The notes: a model not told the origin generated them from the sequence alone. Counted from the stretch's first letter, positions 33,893-42,453 are shown. The stretch is DNA of 44,827 nt from an uncultured Elusimicrobia bacterium (GCA_903917735.1 CAIXBR010000012.1:1-44827), one strand, 5' to 3'. Program-made: numbers and translations.

Positions 33893-33929
33893 GGAAGCCC
33901 CTGCCCGCTGACGCGGAGCAGGGGCTTCC
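33893..33929 (-). terminator. Strong hairpin after the HTH-REC gene
   Basis: GGAAGCCCCTGC (33893-33904) pairs with GCAGGGGCTTCC (33918-33929), and inside it CCGC pairs with GCGG. It starts 36 nt after the regulator stop in the reading direction. There is no T-run after it on the minus strand, so it is a likely but non-classical transcript end. Confidence 0.55.
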
Positions 33930-33964
33930 TTTCAGTACGCCCCCCGAACCCTACTTCCCAAAAA

Positions 33965-34555
33965 CTATTCGGGCTCTAACCCGTGCTGCCCGCCCCAGGT
34001 CTCTATCCGTTCCACCAGCTCCTGGAACTTGAACGGCTTGACATAGTAAGCGTCGGCGCCGGCGGCGAGTATCTTACTCTTTATATCCTCGGAATCGTAG
34101 CCTGTAACAGCGATAACGAGGGTTTTCTTGTCACTGGCCTTGATGATCTCGCAGACTTTAAAGCCGTTTATATCCGGCAGCATTATGTCCAGTATCACCA
34201 CATCTGGCTTTTCACTTCCCACCAGCGATCCCGCCTGAAAGCCGTCCGCCGCTGAAAAGATATCCCACTTCTTCCTGAAAGTCTTAAAGAACCGCTCCAT
34301 CAGCTTTAAGAGTTTTTCGTCGTCTTCGACGATAAGCACTTTCTTTGGTGAGGTCATACGTTCCGAAAATTCCTTCGGCGTCGGGATATTATTATCCGCC
34401 AGGAAGGACTCGAGGTCCTCCGCCTTTATGCGCCGGTGTCCGCCCAGAGTATTGAAAGCTTTCAGGCGCCCCGCGTCAACCCAGTTCGCCACAGTGCCCG
34501 GCGACAGCTCAAGCATCTTTGCCACTTCAAAAGTACTAAAGATCTTCTGTCTCAT
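33965..34555 (-). CDS. HTH (excisionase/MerR-like) - receiver response regulator
   Basis: 196 residues. Residues 5-55 form a MerR/excisionase-type helix-turn-helix (FSTFEVAKMLELSPGTVANWVDAGRLKAFNTLGGHRRIKAEDLESFL). Residues 70-190 form a receiver domain: VLIVEDDEKLL (acidic pair), phospho-acceptor Asp in DVVILDIMLPDI, VTGYDSEDI and the KPF lysine. The DNA-binding part is N-terminal to the receiver, the reverse of the usual order. No histidine kinase is nearby. The gene is divergent from the signalling cassette at 34828, making it the best candidate regulator of it, which is inference. GAGGA lies ~10 nt before the ATG. Confidence 0.9.
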   Translation of the reverse strand: MRQKIFSTFEVAKMLELSPGTVANWVDAGRLKAFNTLGGHRRIKAEDLESFLADNNIPTPKEFSERMTSPKKVLIVEDDEKLLKLMERFFKTFRKKWDIFSAADGFQAGSLVGSEKPDVVILDIMLPDINGFKVCEIIKASDKKTLVIAVTGYDSEDIKSKILAAGADAYYVKPFKFQELVERIETWGGQHGLEPE

Positions 34556-34602
34556 GATGTATGTCCTCAGTTGCGACTTTTATGACTTTTGGTCTTTTTG
34601 TT

Positions 34603-34630
34603 ATTATAGCATACTATTAATTTTCGGCAA
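34603..34630 (-). promoter_or_regulatory. Promoter of the HTH-REC gene
   Basis: Minus strand: TTGCCG (34630-34625), 16 nt, TATAAT (34608-34603), an exact -10. The leader (~40 nt) holds three AAAAGWC-type 9-nt repeats between 34600 and 34573. Confidence 0.6.
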
Positions 34631-34650
34631 GACCCAAAAGATAAAGCCGA

Positions 34651-34725
34651 GAGCCGAAGGGGCGTGGGTCGGAGGCCGGCAAAGCCCCGAATCACCGCTC
34701 TCTTGCCACCAACCCCCTACGGCTC
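34651..34725. other. Intergenic inverted repeat between divergent regulators
   Basis: GAGCCGAAGGGGCGTGG (34651-34667) faces CCAACCCCCTACGGCTC (34709-34725), pairing 13 of 17 positions around a 41-nt loop. It lies between the two divergent promoters and could be an operator-like palindrome, an RNA, or the end of an unseen transcript. Otherwise this 272-nt gap contains only those promoters. Confidence 0.5.
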
Positions 34726-34749
34726 ACAAACTTCGGGACTCTCACTCGT

Positions 34750-34778
34750 TTGCTTTACCATATATTATTTTTTATAAT
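34750..34778 (+). promoter_or_regulatory. Promoter of the kinase/FHA cassette
   Basis: TTGCTT (34750-34755), 17 nt, TATAAT (34773-34778), an exact -10 and a 3-of-6 -35. It lies about 50 nt before the TTG start at 34828, in an AT-rich patch. Confidence 0.65.
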
Positions 34779-34827
34779 TAGACTGTAAGTTTATATTGAA
34801 ACCTTCTGTTGCGGTGTTGGGGGAAAC

Positions 34828-35760
34828 TTGCTGGAAAAAAAAGTCCTTGTGGTGGATGACGACCCTAACGTGTGCCTGCTCATTTCCGCTGTCCTGAAAA
34901 AATTCAATTATCAGGTCACTACCCTTTGCCACGGTGAGGAAGTGATGGCTTTCCTCAAAGACAATAAGCCCGACCTCATCCTGCTCGACCTGCGCATGCC
35001 GGGGATAGACGGCTACGCCCTCTGCAAGCGCATCCGCGAGGCCCCCGCAACGCGCGACATCCCGGTGGTGATCCTCAGCGGCGTGGCGGAGGTGGACGCC
35101 AGGGTCAACACTATAGAGCTTGGGGCGGATGACTTCATAACCAAACCCTTCGACGTGCGCGAGCTGAGGGCCAGGATAAACCGCATTCTTAAGCGCAAGA
35201 GCTCCGATACCGCTCTTAACCCTCTCACCCGCCTGCCCGGCAGCCCGGCCATTGAAGAAGAGGTGACACGGCGTATAGCCGCTGAAGAACCTTTCGCCTT
35301 CTGCTACGTGGACGCGGACAATTTCAAGGCTTACAACGATGTCTACGGCTACGCTAAGGGAGACGAGGTAATAAAGCGCATTGCGGCGCTGCTCGGCGAA
35401 AAAGCCAGGACCGCGGCCGGCGACGATTATTTCGTGGGGCACGTGGGCGGAGACGATTTCGTGCTGATAACCTCCCCCGAGGCCTCCGAGCCGGCGGCCA
35501 AGGCGATAACAGAAGAATTCGACAAGCTCATCCCGGAGTTCTACAACGAAGTGGACCGCAAGCGCGGCTTCATCACCACGATGGACCGAAAGAACAAGAC
35601 CAGGGATTTTCCGATAATGTCGCTTACGGTGGCCATCGTGGCCCCCAAAACGCAGCACCACTATGCGAAGATAGTAGAGAGCGCGGCCGAGCTTAAACAC
35701 TACGCCAAGGACCTGCCGGCCCGGCGCGGCAGCATCTACGTGAGGGACAGGCGCATATGA
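34828..35760 (+). CDS. Receiver-GGDEF protein (GGDDF variant)
   Basis: 310 residues from a TTG start at 34828, with a G-rich TTGGGGG stretch upstream; the next in-frame Met is inside the receiver. Residues 1-120 are a receiver: VLVVDDDPNVC, phospho-acceptor in DLILLDLRMPGIDGY, SGVAEVDAR and KPFD. Residues 130-305 are a GGDEF-type domain with FCYVDADNFKAYNDVYGYAKGDEVIK and the signature HVGGDDFVLI in place of GGDEF/GGEEF. Whether it makes cyclic-di-GMP is uncertain. Its stop overlaps the next ATG, so it begins the cassette. Confidence 0.9.
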   Translation: MLEKKVLVVDDDPNVCLLISAVLKKFNYQVTTLCHGEEVMAFLKDNKPDLILLDLRMPGIDGYALCKRIREAPATRDIPVVILSGVAEVDARVNTIELGADDFITKPFDVRELRARINRILKRKSSDTALNPLTRLPGSPAIEEEVTRRIAAEEPFAFCYVDADNFKAYNDVYGYAKGDEVIKRIAALLGEKARTAAGDDYFVGHVGGDDFVLITSPEASEPAAKAITEEFDKLIPEFYNEVDRKRGFITTMDRKNKTRDFPIMSLTVAIVAPKTQHHYAKIVESAAELKHYAKDLPARRGSIYVRDRRI

Positions 35761-37847
35761 CAGAAGCGGAAGACAAGATCATCGGCACAGTTTTCGCCGG
35801 CTGCAAAATAATCTGCAAGCTGGGCCAGGGCGGCATGGGCACGGTTTACAAGGCCCACCAGGAATCGCTGGATAAGTTCGTCTGCGTGAAGCTGCTTTCC
35901 CCGGACCTGGCCCGCGAGCAGCGCAATATAGATTTTTTCCTGCGGGAAGCCCGCTCCGCCGCCAAGCTGGACCACCCCAACATCGTCCATATTTATAATT
36001 TCGGCCAGGAGAACGACGCCTATTTCATAGTGATGTCCTACGTGGAGGGGAAAAGCCTTCAGGACGTGGTGGCGGAGAAAGGCCCTCTCCCGGTAAAAGA
36101 AGCCACCGACATAATCATAGGCGTACTGGACGGGCTCGCGCACGCGCATTCCAAGTCCATCATACACCGCGACATAAAGCCCTCCAACATACTGATCAGC
36201 CCCGACGGCCTCCCGCGCATTGTGGACTTCGGCCTGGCCCGCAGCATAAACGAGGAAAAGCAGCTGACCATGGCAGGGGAAATGATCGGCACCGCCTATT
36301 TCATGTCCCCGGAGCAGGGCCTGGCCGGGCAGGTCGACAGCCGCGCGGACCTGTACTCCGCCGGGGCGACATACTTCTATATCCTCACCGGCAGGTATCC
36401 CTTCGATGGAAAATCCTCAATAGAGGTCATCCACAAACACATAAGCGACCCCGTCCCCAACGTTATGCTGATAAGGCCGGACGTGCCGCTCTGGTCCGCC
36501 CGCGTCATAGACAACCTGATGCGCAAGAAGCCGACGGAAAGATACCAGAGCGCCGCCGAGGTCATTGCGGACCTGCAGAAATTCAGCTCCGGCGAGGCCG
36601 CCATAGGCACGCCCCTTGAAAGAACTTTCGACATGCCGGATGTGACCGCCCGCATGAGCTCCGGCGTTCCGCCTTCTCACGTCGCTTCCCTGGAGAGGGC
36701 CGACCCGCAGGTTTCCGACAGGAGCAACCGCCCCGCGCCGCCGCCGCCTCCCGGCGCCACGCCGGCTCAGCGCCCGCTGTACCGGGCGCCGGGCGAACCC
36801 CAGCAGAAACCGGAACTGCAGCTTACGGGTCTGCACAACAGCATAAGGATCGCCACTCACCTGGCCCTTACACTTGCCGGCACCGGCTGCTTTATCCTGG
36901 CCGGGGCCTCGGGCAAGATTTCCGGCTCGATATGGTCGCCGATCGACTCCAACCCGGCCGCCGCCGGCCTACTGGCTTTTGCCGGCCTCGCGCTGTTCGG
37001 CTTCGCGCTGTGGAAGAAGCCCTACAAGTTCACCATGCTTTACACTCTCTTCCTGCTGGCCGCCGCCGCCGCCGCCTACGCGGGCGGGGCGTATATTCCG
37101 GCCCCGGAGGGCGCGGACACGGTGTCCAAAGCCTTCCTGGCACTGAAGATAGGCCTGGAGAACATGTTCTCCGGGACCAACGTGATCGTCTATTCCCTTT
37201 TCCTCTACCTCGCCGCCTCCAAAGCGGTCTTCAAAGACAACAGGGGACTGAAAGGGTTCGCTGTAGCCGCCTATCTGGGCGGCCTCGGTCTTACTTATCT
37301 TTACTTTAAAGCCGGGCCGGAGGTCTCCCCGGACAGGATCTGGCTGGCGGCCGGAGGCGGACTTGCGCTGCTGGGCCTGGCCGCGGCCCTGACACAGAAA
37401 AGCTTCGCCCTGTTCTTTAACCCGCAGCTTATTTTCCTGGTGGCCAACATTACGATGTTCGCGATGTTCACAAATCCGCAGATCGAGGCGCTTACGCAGT
37501 TCAAAATAAAAGCCAACGCCGAAACCGTGCGGCAGATCAACTACAAGAACCGGCTTGCGTACCAGCAGGTGCTTTTAATGGCGCAGTCGGATGTGCTTTA
37601 CGACGAGGAAGGCAGGCCCGTAGTGCACAAGGTGCCGCCCCCGCCGGAAGAGGTGAAACCAGCGGACACGAACAGCCTGCAGACGCAGGCGCGGCTGGAC
37701 TACTATAAGGCCCTTACCGTGCGCATAACCGGAGCGCTGGCAGGTTCCGCCGGCATAATATTCATAGCTTTTTTCCTGTCCCTGATGGCCAACGCGTGCT
37801 TCTTAGAGGAGCTCCTGGCGGTATACCGGGAAAGGGACCTTTTATGA
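35757..37847 (+). CDS. Transmembrane Ser/Thr protein kinase
   Basis: 696 residues. The N-terminal eukaryotic-type kinase domain (about 12-275) has the glycine loop LGQGGMGTVY, ATP-binding K45 (FVCVKLL), catalytic HRDIKPSN (D139), DFG at 157-159 and SPEQ for the APE motif. A Pro-rich linker (~300-350) leads to a C-terminal half with about eight or nine hydrophobic helices between 360 and 685 (LALTLAGTGCFILAGA, GLLAFAGLALFGFALW, LYTLFLLAAAAAAYAGGAYI, IWLAAGGGLALLGLAAAL). No known extracellular sensor domain is seen, so the ligand is unknown. It overlaps the GGDEF-like gene and precedes the CHASE2 kinase by 15 nt. Confidence 0.93.
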   Translation: MTEAEDKIIGTVFAGCKIICKLGQGGMGTVYKAHQESLDKFVCVKLLSPDLAREQRNIDFFLREARSAAKLDHPNIVHIYNFGQENDAYFIVMSYVEGKSLQDVVAEKGPLPVKEATDIIIGVLDGLAHAHSKSIIHRDIKPSNILISPDGLPRIVDFGLARSINEEKQLTMAGEMIGTAYFMSPEQGLAGQVDSRADLYSAGATYFYILTGRYPFDGKSSIEVIHKHISDPVPNVMLIRPDVPLWSARVIDNLMRKKPTERYQSAAEVIADLQKFSSGEAAIGTPLERTFDMPDVTARMSSGVPPSHVASLERADPQVSDRSNRPAPPPPPGATPAQRPLYRAPGEPQQKPELQLTGLHNSIRIATHLALTLAGTGCFILAGASGKISGSIWSPIDSNPAAAGLLAFAGLALFGFALWKKPYKFTMLYTLFLLAAAAAAYAGGAYIPAPEGADTVSKAFLALKIGLENMFSGTNVIVYSLFLYLAASKAVFKDNRGLKGFAVAAYLGGLGLTYLYFKAGPEVSPDRIWLAAGGGLALLGLAAALTQKSFALFFNPQLIFLVANITMFAMFTNPQIEALTQFKIKANAETVRQINYKNRLAYQQVLLMAQSDVLYDEEGRPVVHKVPPPPEEVKPADTNSLQTQARLDYYKALTVRITGALAGSAGIIFIAFFLSLMANACFLEELLAVYRERDLL

Positions 37848-37862
37848 TCGGCGGAAGGACAC

Positions 37863-40800
37863 GTGCGTAAATTTATTTTTTCCGATATTCTCTGGGGGCT
37901 GGCGCTTACGCTGGCCGCCCTGTTCTTCTATTTCACCGGCACCGGCCTTGAAACCGCGGAATTAAAGTTCTACGACTTCCGCGCCCGCCTTAACGCGGGC
38001 GTCCCCGCCAAGAGCGACATCGCGATCATAGAGATAAACGACGACAGCATTTCCAAGATAGGCCGCTGGCCCTGGCCCCGCTCAAAGATAGCGGACATGC
38101 TGGTCTGGCTCTCCTCGGAACCCGCCAAGCCCTCCGTGATAGGGCTCAACATACTTTTCTCCGAACCGGAGAAGAACAGCGAATACGACCTGGCGGAAAA
38201 GCTGAAGAACCGCTACACCGAGCTGGTGACCGCGAAGAAAATAAAGGAGACCGGCAAGGGGTCCGAATTCCTGAAGGCCATAGAGGACGCGAAAAAAGCG
38301 ATGGACAACGACGCGAAGCTGGCCAGGGCGGAAGCCGCCGCCGGCAATGTGGTCCTGCCGCTTATCTTCGACACCGGGGCCCCGGTCTCGAAACTGAAGC
38401 CTGAGCCGGCTTGGATGAAACGCCTGGCCCCTTCGCTCTCCCATAACGCGGTCCCGGCGGATATCTCTGTAGAAGGGTCGGGGATAACCGCCCCCGTGGA
38501 CATCCTGGCCTCCTCCGCGGCCGGAGCGGGCTATGTGAACGTTTTCAGCGACATAGACGGAACGGTCCGCAAGGAATACCCTTTCCTCCCGTACGGGCAG
38601 AATTTCTATCCGTCCTTCGCGTCGGAAATAGTGCGGCTGCGGCTGGGCCTAACGCCCGCGAAGGTCACGCTGGCGCCGGGCATCTCGGCGGCCTTCGGGG
38701 ACAAGATCATGCGCATGGACCCGCCCTCCTCGGCCCTGATAGCTTTCGGCAGCGCCAGGCCTTTCAAATACTATTCCTTCTACGACGTAATGACCAACAA
38801 GATAGTGCCCGAGGCCTTTAAGGACAAGATCGTGCTGATAGGGCTGACGGCGCAGGGCGTGGGGAACCTTTACGTCACCCCCACGGACAGCGCCATGTCG
38901 GCGATGGATTTTACGGCCACCCTGGTGGACAACATGCTTGCGGGCCACTCCGTAACGCGGCCCGATTGGGCGATGGCGGTGGAACTGGGACTTATCGTTA
39001 TAGCGAGCCTGTTTATTGCGTTCCTGCTGCCGCACCTGAAGGCCGGCGCGGGCGCGGTGCTGGCGGGGGGAATGTTCGCCGCGCTCGTAGCCGCGGGCGT
39101 ATTTCTTTTCACCTCGAAAGGTATGTGGCTGAAGATCGTCTACCCGGCGGCGCTGCTGGTGGCGGGCTATATCTTCGTCGTAACCAAACGGTTCTTCTCC
39201 ACCGAAAAGAAAGAGGAGCAGATAAAGATTTCCCAGATAGAGACGAACAAGATGCTGGGCCTGTCCTTCCAGGGCCAGGGCATGCTGGACCTGGCCTTCG
39301 AGAAGTTTCGCCTGTGCCCGTTAGACGACAATATGAAGGACACGCTCTATAACCTAGCGCTCGACTTCGAACGCAAGCGCCAATACAACAAGGCCGCGGC
39401 CGTTTACGAGCATATCTCCGGCAGGGACCCGGCGTTCAAGGACATAAAGGCCAAAATAGAACTGCTAAAAAAAGCCTCCGACGGCGCGGTGTTCTCCGGC
39501 ATAGGCGGCGGCGACGCCACGCTGATGGTGACCGGCTCCGCCGCCGCCCCAATGCTGGGCCGCTACGAGATCAAGAAAGAGCTCGGCAAGGGCGCGATGG
39601 GCATCGTCTACCTAGGGGTGGACCCCAAGATAAACCGTTCAGTGGCCCTAAAGACCATGCGTTTCGAGGAGGGCCTGGAAGAAAAGGCCATGAAGGACCT
39701 GAAGGACCGCTTTTTCCGCGAGGCGCAGGCCGCCGGCAACCTCACCCACCCGAACATCGTAAAGATCTACGACGCAGGCGAGGAACAGGATATCGCCTAC
39801 ATAGCCATGGAACTGCTGAAAGGCGTGGACCTGAAGAAATGGGCCGTGAAAGGGAACCTGCTACCGGTTCCCAAAGTGCTGGAGTACGTAGCCCGCGCGG
39901 CGGAAGCGCTGGATTACGCGCATAAGAACGGCATAGTCCACCGCGACATAAAACCGGCCAACATCATGCTGCTCGACGACGGCACCATCAGGGTGGCCGA
40001 CTTCGGCATAGCCCGCATAACGGAATCCTCCAAGACCGCGACGGGCACGGTAATGGGCACGCCTTACTATATGAGCCCGGAGCAGATAGCCGGCAAGAAG
40101 GTGGACGGCCGCGCGGACCTTTTTTCGCTGGGCGTGACGCTGTACGAACTGCTAACCGGCGAGCGCCCTTGGAAAGGCGGCGAGTCCATAGGCACCCTGC
40201 TTTTCCAGATAACCAGCGACCCGTACCCCGACCCGCTGCTCATCAGGCCCGACCTGCCGCCCGGCATACTGGCAATTATAGACAAGGCGCTTAAGAAAAA
40301 CCCTAAAGAGCGCTTTCAGACCGGCGCCGAGATGGACAACGCGATACGGGCCGTTATGGGGAACAGTGCGCCCCCGCCTGCTGGAAAAACCCCGCAGCAC
40401 ACCGTGGCGGCGCGGGTCCAAAAACCCGGGCCCGCGCCCGTAAAGGCAGTTCCCGCTCCGGCGGCTCACGCGGCGGCGCAGGCTAAACCCGCTCCCGCCC
40501 CCGTGCAGCAGCACAAACCGGCCCCAGCGGCGGCACTGATCAGACCGGCACCAGCCGCTACTCTGCCTCCGCAGTCCAAGCCGGCGCAGGCCCCTAAGCC
40601 GGCGGCGATCCCGGCGCAGCCCGCTCCGGCCCAGACACAGCCCCCGCCCGGCATAGAACTGGCGCCCAGAGCGGGCCTTGAGCTCACCTTGAACGCGGCC
40701 CCGAAGCCGGCCTCGGCAGCACCCGCCCAGCCCGAACAGAAACAGGCCCCGAAGGAAAAGACCCAAACCGTTAAAACTCAGGCGCCGGCGCCCAAATCCC

Positions 40801-40871
40801 CGCCGGCAGCAGGCGGGGTGGACTTTGAAAAGACCCTGCCTCTCATATACCCCGACGAGGATACGAAATGA
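37863..40871 (+). CDS. CHASE2-domain Ser/Thr protein kinase
   Basis: 1002 residues from a GTG start with GGAAGGA upstream. Helix 8-27 is followed by an extracytoplasmic CHASE2 sensor (about 30-350: FYDFRARLNAG..., IAIIEINDDSISKIGRWPWPRSKIADML, FKDKIVLIGLTAQGVGNLYVTP) and three helices (about 365-445). A short TPR-like section (~455-530) precedes the kinase: GKGAMGIVY, K597 (VALKTM), HRDIKPAN (D695), D713 of DFG, and SPEQ. The final ~165 residues are Pro/Ala-rich and low-complexity, possibly a flexible docking tail. CHASE2 senses unknown extracellular signals. Its stop overlaps the phosphatase gene. Confidence 0.95.
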   Translation: MRKFIFSDILWGLALTLAALFFYFTGTGLETAELKFYDFRARLNAGVPAKSDIAIIEINDDSISKIGRWPWPRSKIADMLVWLSSEPAKPSVIGLNILFSEPEKNSEYDLAEKLKNRYTELVTAKKIKETGKGSEFLKAIEDAKKAMDNDAKLARAEAAAGNVVLPLIFDTGAPVSKLKPEPAWMKRLAPSLSHNAVPADISVEGSGITAPVDILASSAAGAGYVNVFSDIDGTVRKEYPFLPYGQNFYPSFASEIVRLRLGLTPAKVTLAPGISAAFGDKIMRMDPPSSALIAFGSARPFKYYSFYDVMTNKIVPEAFKDKIVLIGLTAQGVGNLYVTPTDSAMSAMDFTATLVDNMLAGHSVTRPDWAMAVELGLIVIASLFIAFLLPHLKAGAGAVLAGGMFAALVAAGVFLFTSKGMWLKIVYPAALLVAGYIFVVTKRFFSTEKKEEQIKISQIETNKMLGLSFQGQGMLDLAFEKFRLCPLDDNMKDTLYNLALDFERKRQYNKAAAVYEHISGRDPAFKDIKAKIELLKKASDGAVFSGIGGGDATLMVTGSAAAPMLGRYEIKKELGKGAMGIVYLGVDPKINRSVALKTMRFEEGLEEKAMKDLKDRFFREAQAAGNLTHPNIVKIYDAGEEQDIAYIAMELLKGVDLKKWAVKGNLLPVPKVLEYVARAAEALDYAHKNGIVHRDIKPANIMLLDDGTIRVADFGIARITESSKTATGTVMGTPYYMSPEQIAGKKVDGRADLFSLGVTLYELLTGERPWKGGESIGTLLFQITSDPYPDPLLIRPDLPPGILAIIDKALKKNPKERFQTGAEMDNAIRAVMGNSAPPPAGKTPQHTVAARVQKPGPAPVKAVPAPAAHAAAQAKPAPAPVQQHKPAPAAALIRPAPAATLPPQSKPAQAPKPAAIPAQPAPAQTQPPPGIELAPRAGLELTLNAAPKPASAAPAQPEQKQAPKEKTQTVKTQAPAPKSPPAAGGVDFEKTLPLIYPDEDTK

Positions 40872-41677
40872 TATTTAAAATAGAATTCGCGGCCGTCTCC
40901 GACAAGGGAAAGGTCCGCAACAACAACGAAGACAGCTACCTGCTGGAACCGGCCCTCGAACTTGGTATAGTGGCCGACGGCATGGGCGGGCACAACTCCG
41001 GAGAAGTGGCCAGCTCCCTGGCGGTAAAGGTGACGCGCGACAAGTACGATTCGATGCGGCGCACCGGCATGAAACCCAATCCCTATAACGAAAAGCTCTG
41101 TCTAGAAACCAACCAACTCGGCTTTGCGGTACAGCTGGCCAACTCCGTCATCTACGAGGCCGGCAACGCGGGCCCGGAGAACAAGGGCATGGGCACCACG
41201 CTCAGCGCGGCCATGCTGAACAAGACGCGCATCTGCATAGCGCACATAGGCGATTCCCGCGTTTACCTGTTCCGCGGGGGGATAATACAACAGCTCACGG
41301 AAGACCATTCCCTTGTGATGGAGCATGTTAAAAAAGGCCTCCTGACCAGGGAACAGGCCGAGGTTTCTCCGCTTCAGAATATCTTGACCCGCGCCCTTGG
41401 CGCGCAAAAAACCCCGGCCATCGACCTGGTGGAGACCCAGCTGGAAGCGGGAGACCGCCTTTTGCTCTGCACCGACGGGCTTTTCAAAGCGGTGAAAGAA
41501 GGCCGCCTTACCGAGACCCTGCAGGGAGAGCCCGACGACGCCAAAGCCTGCGCATCCCTGGTGGCCGAAGCGAACGCTAACGGCGGACCGGACAACGTCA
41601 CCGTCATCATAGGCTCGGTGAAAAAAAAGACCTTCAAAGAAAACATAAAGGACCTGTTCAGGAAATCATATGCCTAA
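40868..41677 (+). CDS. PP2C-type protein phosphatase
   Basis: 269 residues. PPM/PP2C phosphatases remove phosphate from Ser/Thr using two metals. Conserved blocks: VSDKGKVRNNNEDSYLL, VADGMGGHNSGEVASS, GMGTTLSAAML, AHIGDSRVYLFRGG, LLLCTDGLF and GGPDNVTVII. The C-terminal KKKTFKENIKDLFRKSYA is basic. No membrane segment, so it is cytoplasmic. It overlaps the CHASE2 kinase (ATGA) and the FHA gene (8 nt), forming a classic writer-eraser pair. Confidence 0.96.
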   Translation: MIFKIEFAAVSDKGKVRNNNEDSYLLEPALELGIVADGMGGHNSGEVASSLAVKVTRDKYDSMRRTGMKPNPYNEKLCLETNQLGFAVQLANSVIYEAGNAGPENKGMGTTLSAAMLNKTRICIAHIGDSRVYLFRGGIIQQLTEDHSLVMEHVKKGLLTREQAEVSPLQNILTRALGAQKTPAIDLVETQLEAGDRLLLCTDGLFKAVKEGRLTETLQGEPDDAKACASLVAEANANGGPDNVTVIIGSVKKKTFKENIKDLFRKSYA

Positions 41678-42323
41678 GTTGATGCTCAAATTTGAGGCCG
41701 CCTTTATCCGGGAGATAAAGCTGGACAAGCCGGCATTCTCACTCGGAAGGAAACCCGATAACGATATCGTGCTGGACAACGCCGCGGTTTCCGGACACCA
41801 TTGCAAGATGTACGAGTCCGGCGGGACCTGGTTCATAGAGGACCTGAATTCCACCAACGGGACGTTCGTGAACAACAAAAAAGTCCTGAAAGCCGGCCTG
41901 AAGCCGGGCGACAGCGTGACCGTGGTTAAATATACCCTCGTTTTTGCTGACGACACCGTCCCCGCGCCGCAGTCCGCCAAAGAGACGCCGCTGCCGCAGC
42001 AGCGCCCCAAGACCCCGCAGGGCACGCTGGAAGTGCTGAATAACCCCGCCGACGGCAGGAAGGAGTTCGAACTGACGGCGCTCTCTACCTATATAGGCAA
42101 ATCCTCGCAGGCGGCAATCCCCTACAAGAGCGGGGGACTTTTCGGCGGAGGGCCGGAACTGGTCGCGGTTATCGCAATGCGTCCCGAAGGCTATTATCTT
42201 AACCCCATAAAAGAAGACTATGCTAAATACAACGGCAACCCGCTGAACGAGAAGGTCGCCCTGAAGGACGACGACACCATAGAAGTGGGCTCCACCAGGT
42301 TCAGGTTCTTCATCAAGAAATAA
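41670..42323 (+). CDS. Double FHA-domain protein
   Basis: 217 residues. The first FHA domain (about 1-95) has the phosphothreonine-binding signature: FSLGRKPDND, AVSGHHCKMYE and DLNSTNGTFVN. A Pro/Gln linker leads to a second, degenerate FHA-like segment (about 118-217: GTLEVLNNPADGRKEFEL..., ALSTYIGKSSQA, KYNGNPLNEKVALKDDDTIEVGSTRFRFFIKK) with an insertion and without the exact S-x-x-H. FHA domains bind phosphothreonine, so it is a likely reader of the neighbouring kinases. A terminator follows directly. Confidence 0.92.
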   Translation: MPKLMLKFEAAFIREIKLDKPAFSLGRKPDNDIVLDNAAVSGHHCKMYESGGTWFIEDLNSTNGTFVNNKKVLKAGLKPGDSVTVVKYTLVFADDTVPAPQSAKETPLPQQRPKTPQGTLEVLNNPADGRKEFELTALSTYIGKSSQAAIPYKSGGLFGGGPELVAVIAMRPEGYYLNPIKEDYAKYNGNPLNEKVALKDDDTIEVGSTRFRFFIKK

Positions 42324-42340
42324 GACAACGCGCAGCTGAA

Positions 42341-42375
42341 AAGAAGACCGCCGGAAGACCGGCGGTTTCTTTTTT
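42341..42375 (+). terminator. Rho-independent terminator of the cassette
   Basis: ACCGCCGG (42347-42354) pairs with CCGGCGGT (42359-42366) around AAGA, extended by AAGAAG/TTCTTT and a T-run. The T-run ends inside the left arm of the first CIRCE element, so the signalling operon stops where heat-shock control begins. Confidence 0.88.
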
Positions 42376-42453
42376 AGCAATCGCGCGCAAAGAGTGCTAT
42401 TGACACCAAATCCTCCTTTTGGTAAACTAGCAATTGTGAGGTTGAAGTGCTAA
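42374..42453 (+). promoter_or_regulatory. groESL promoter with two flanking CIRCE-like operators
   Basis: TTGACA (42400-42405), 17 nt, TAAACT (42423-42428). CIRCE 1: TTAGCAATC (42374-42382), 9 nt, GAGTGCTAT (42392-42400); it abuts the -35. CIRCE 2: CTAGCAATT (42427-42435), 9 nt, AAGTGCTAA (42445-42453); it overlaps the -10 and the start site. Against TTAGCACTC-N9-GAGTGCTAA they match 16 and 14 of 18. HrcA binds CIRCE to repress until heat shock. hrcA itself is not in the window. Confidence 0.85.
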
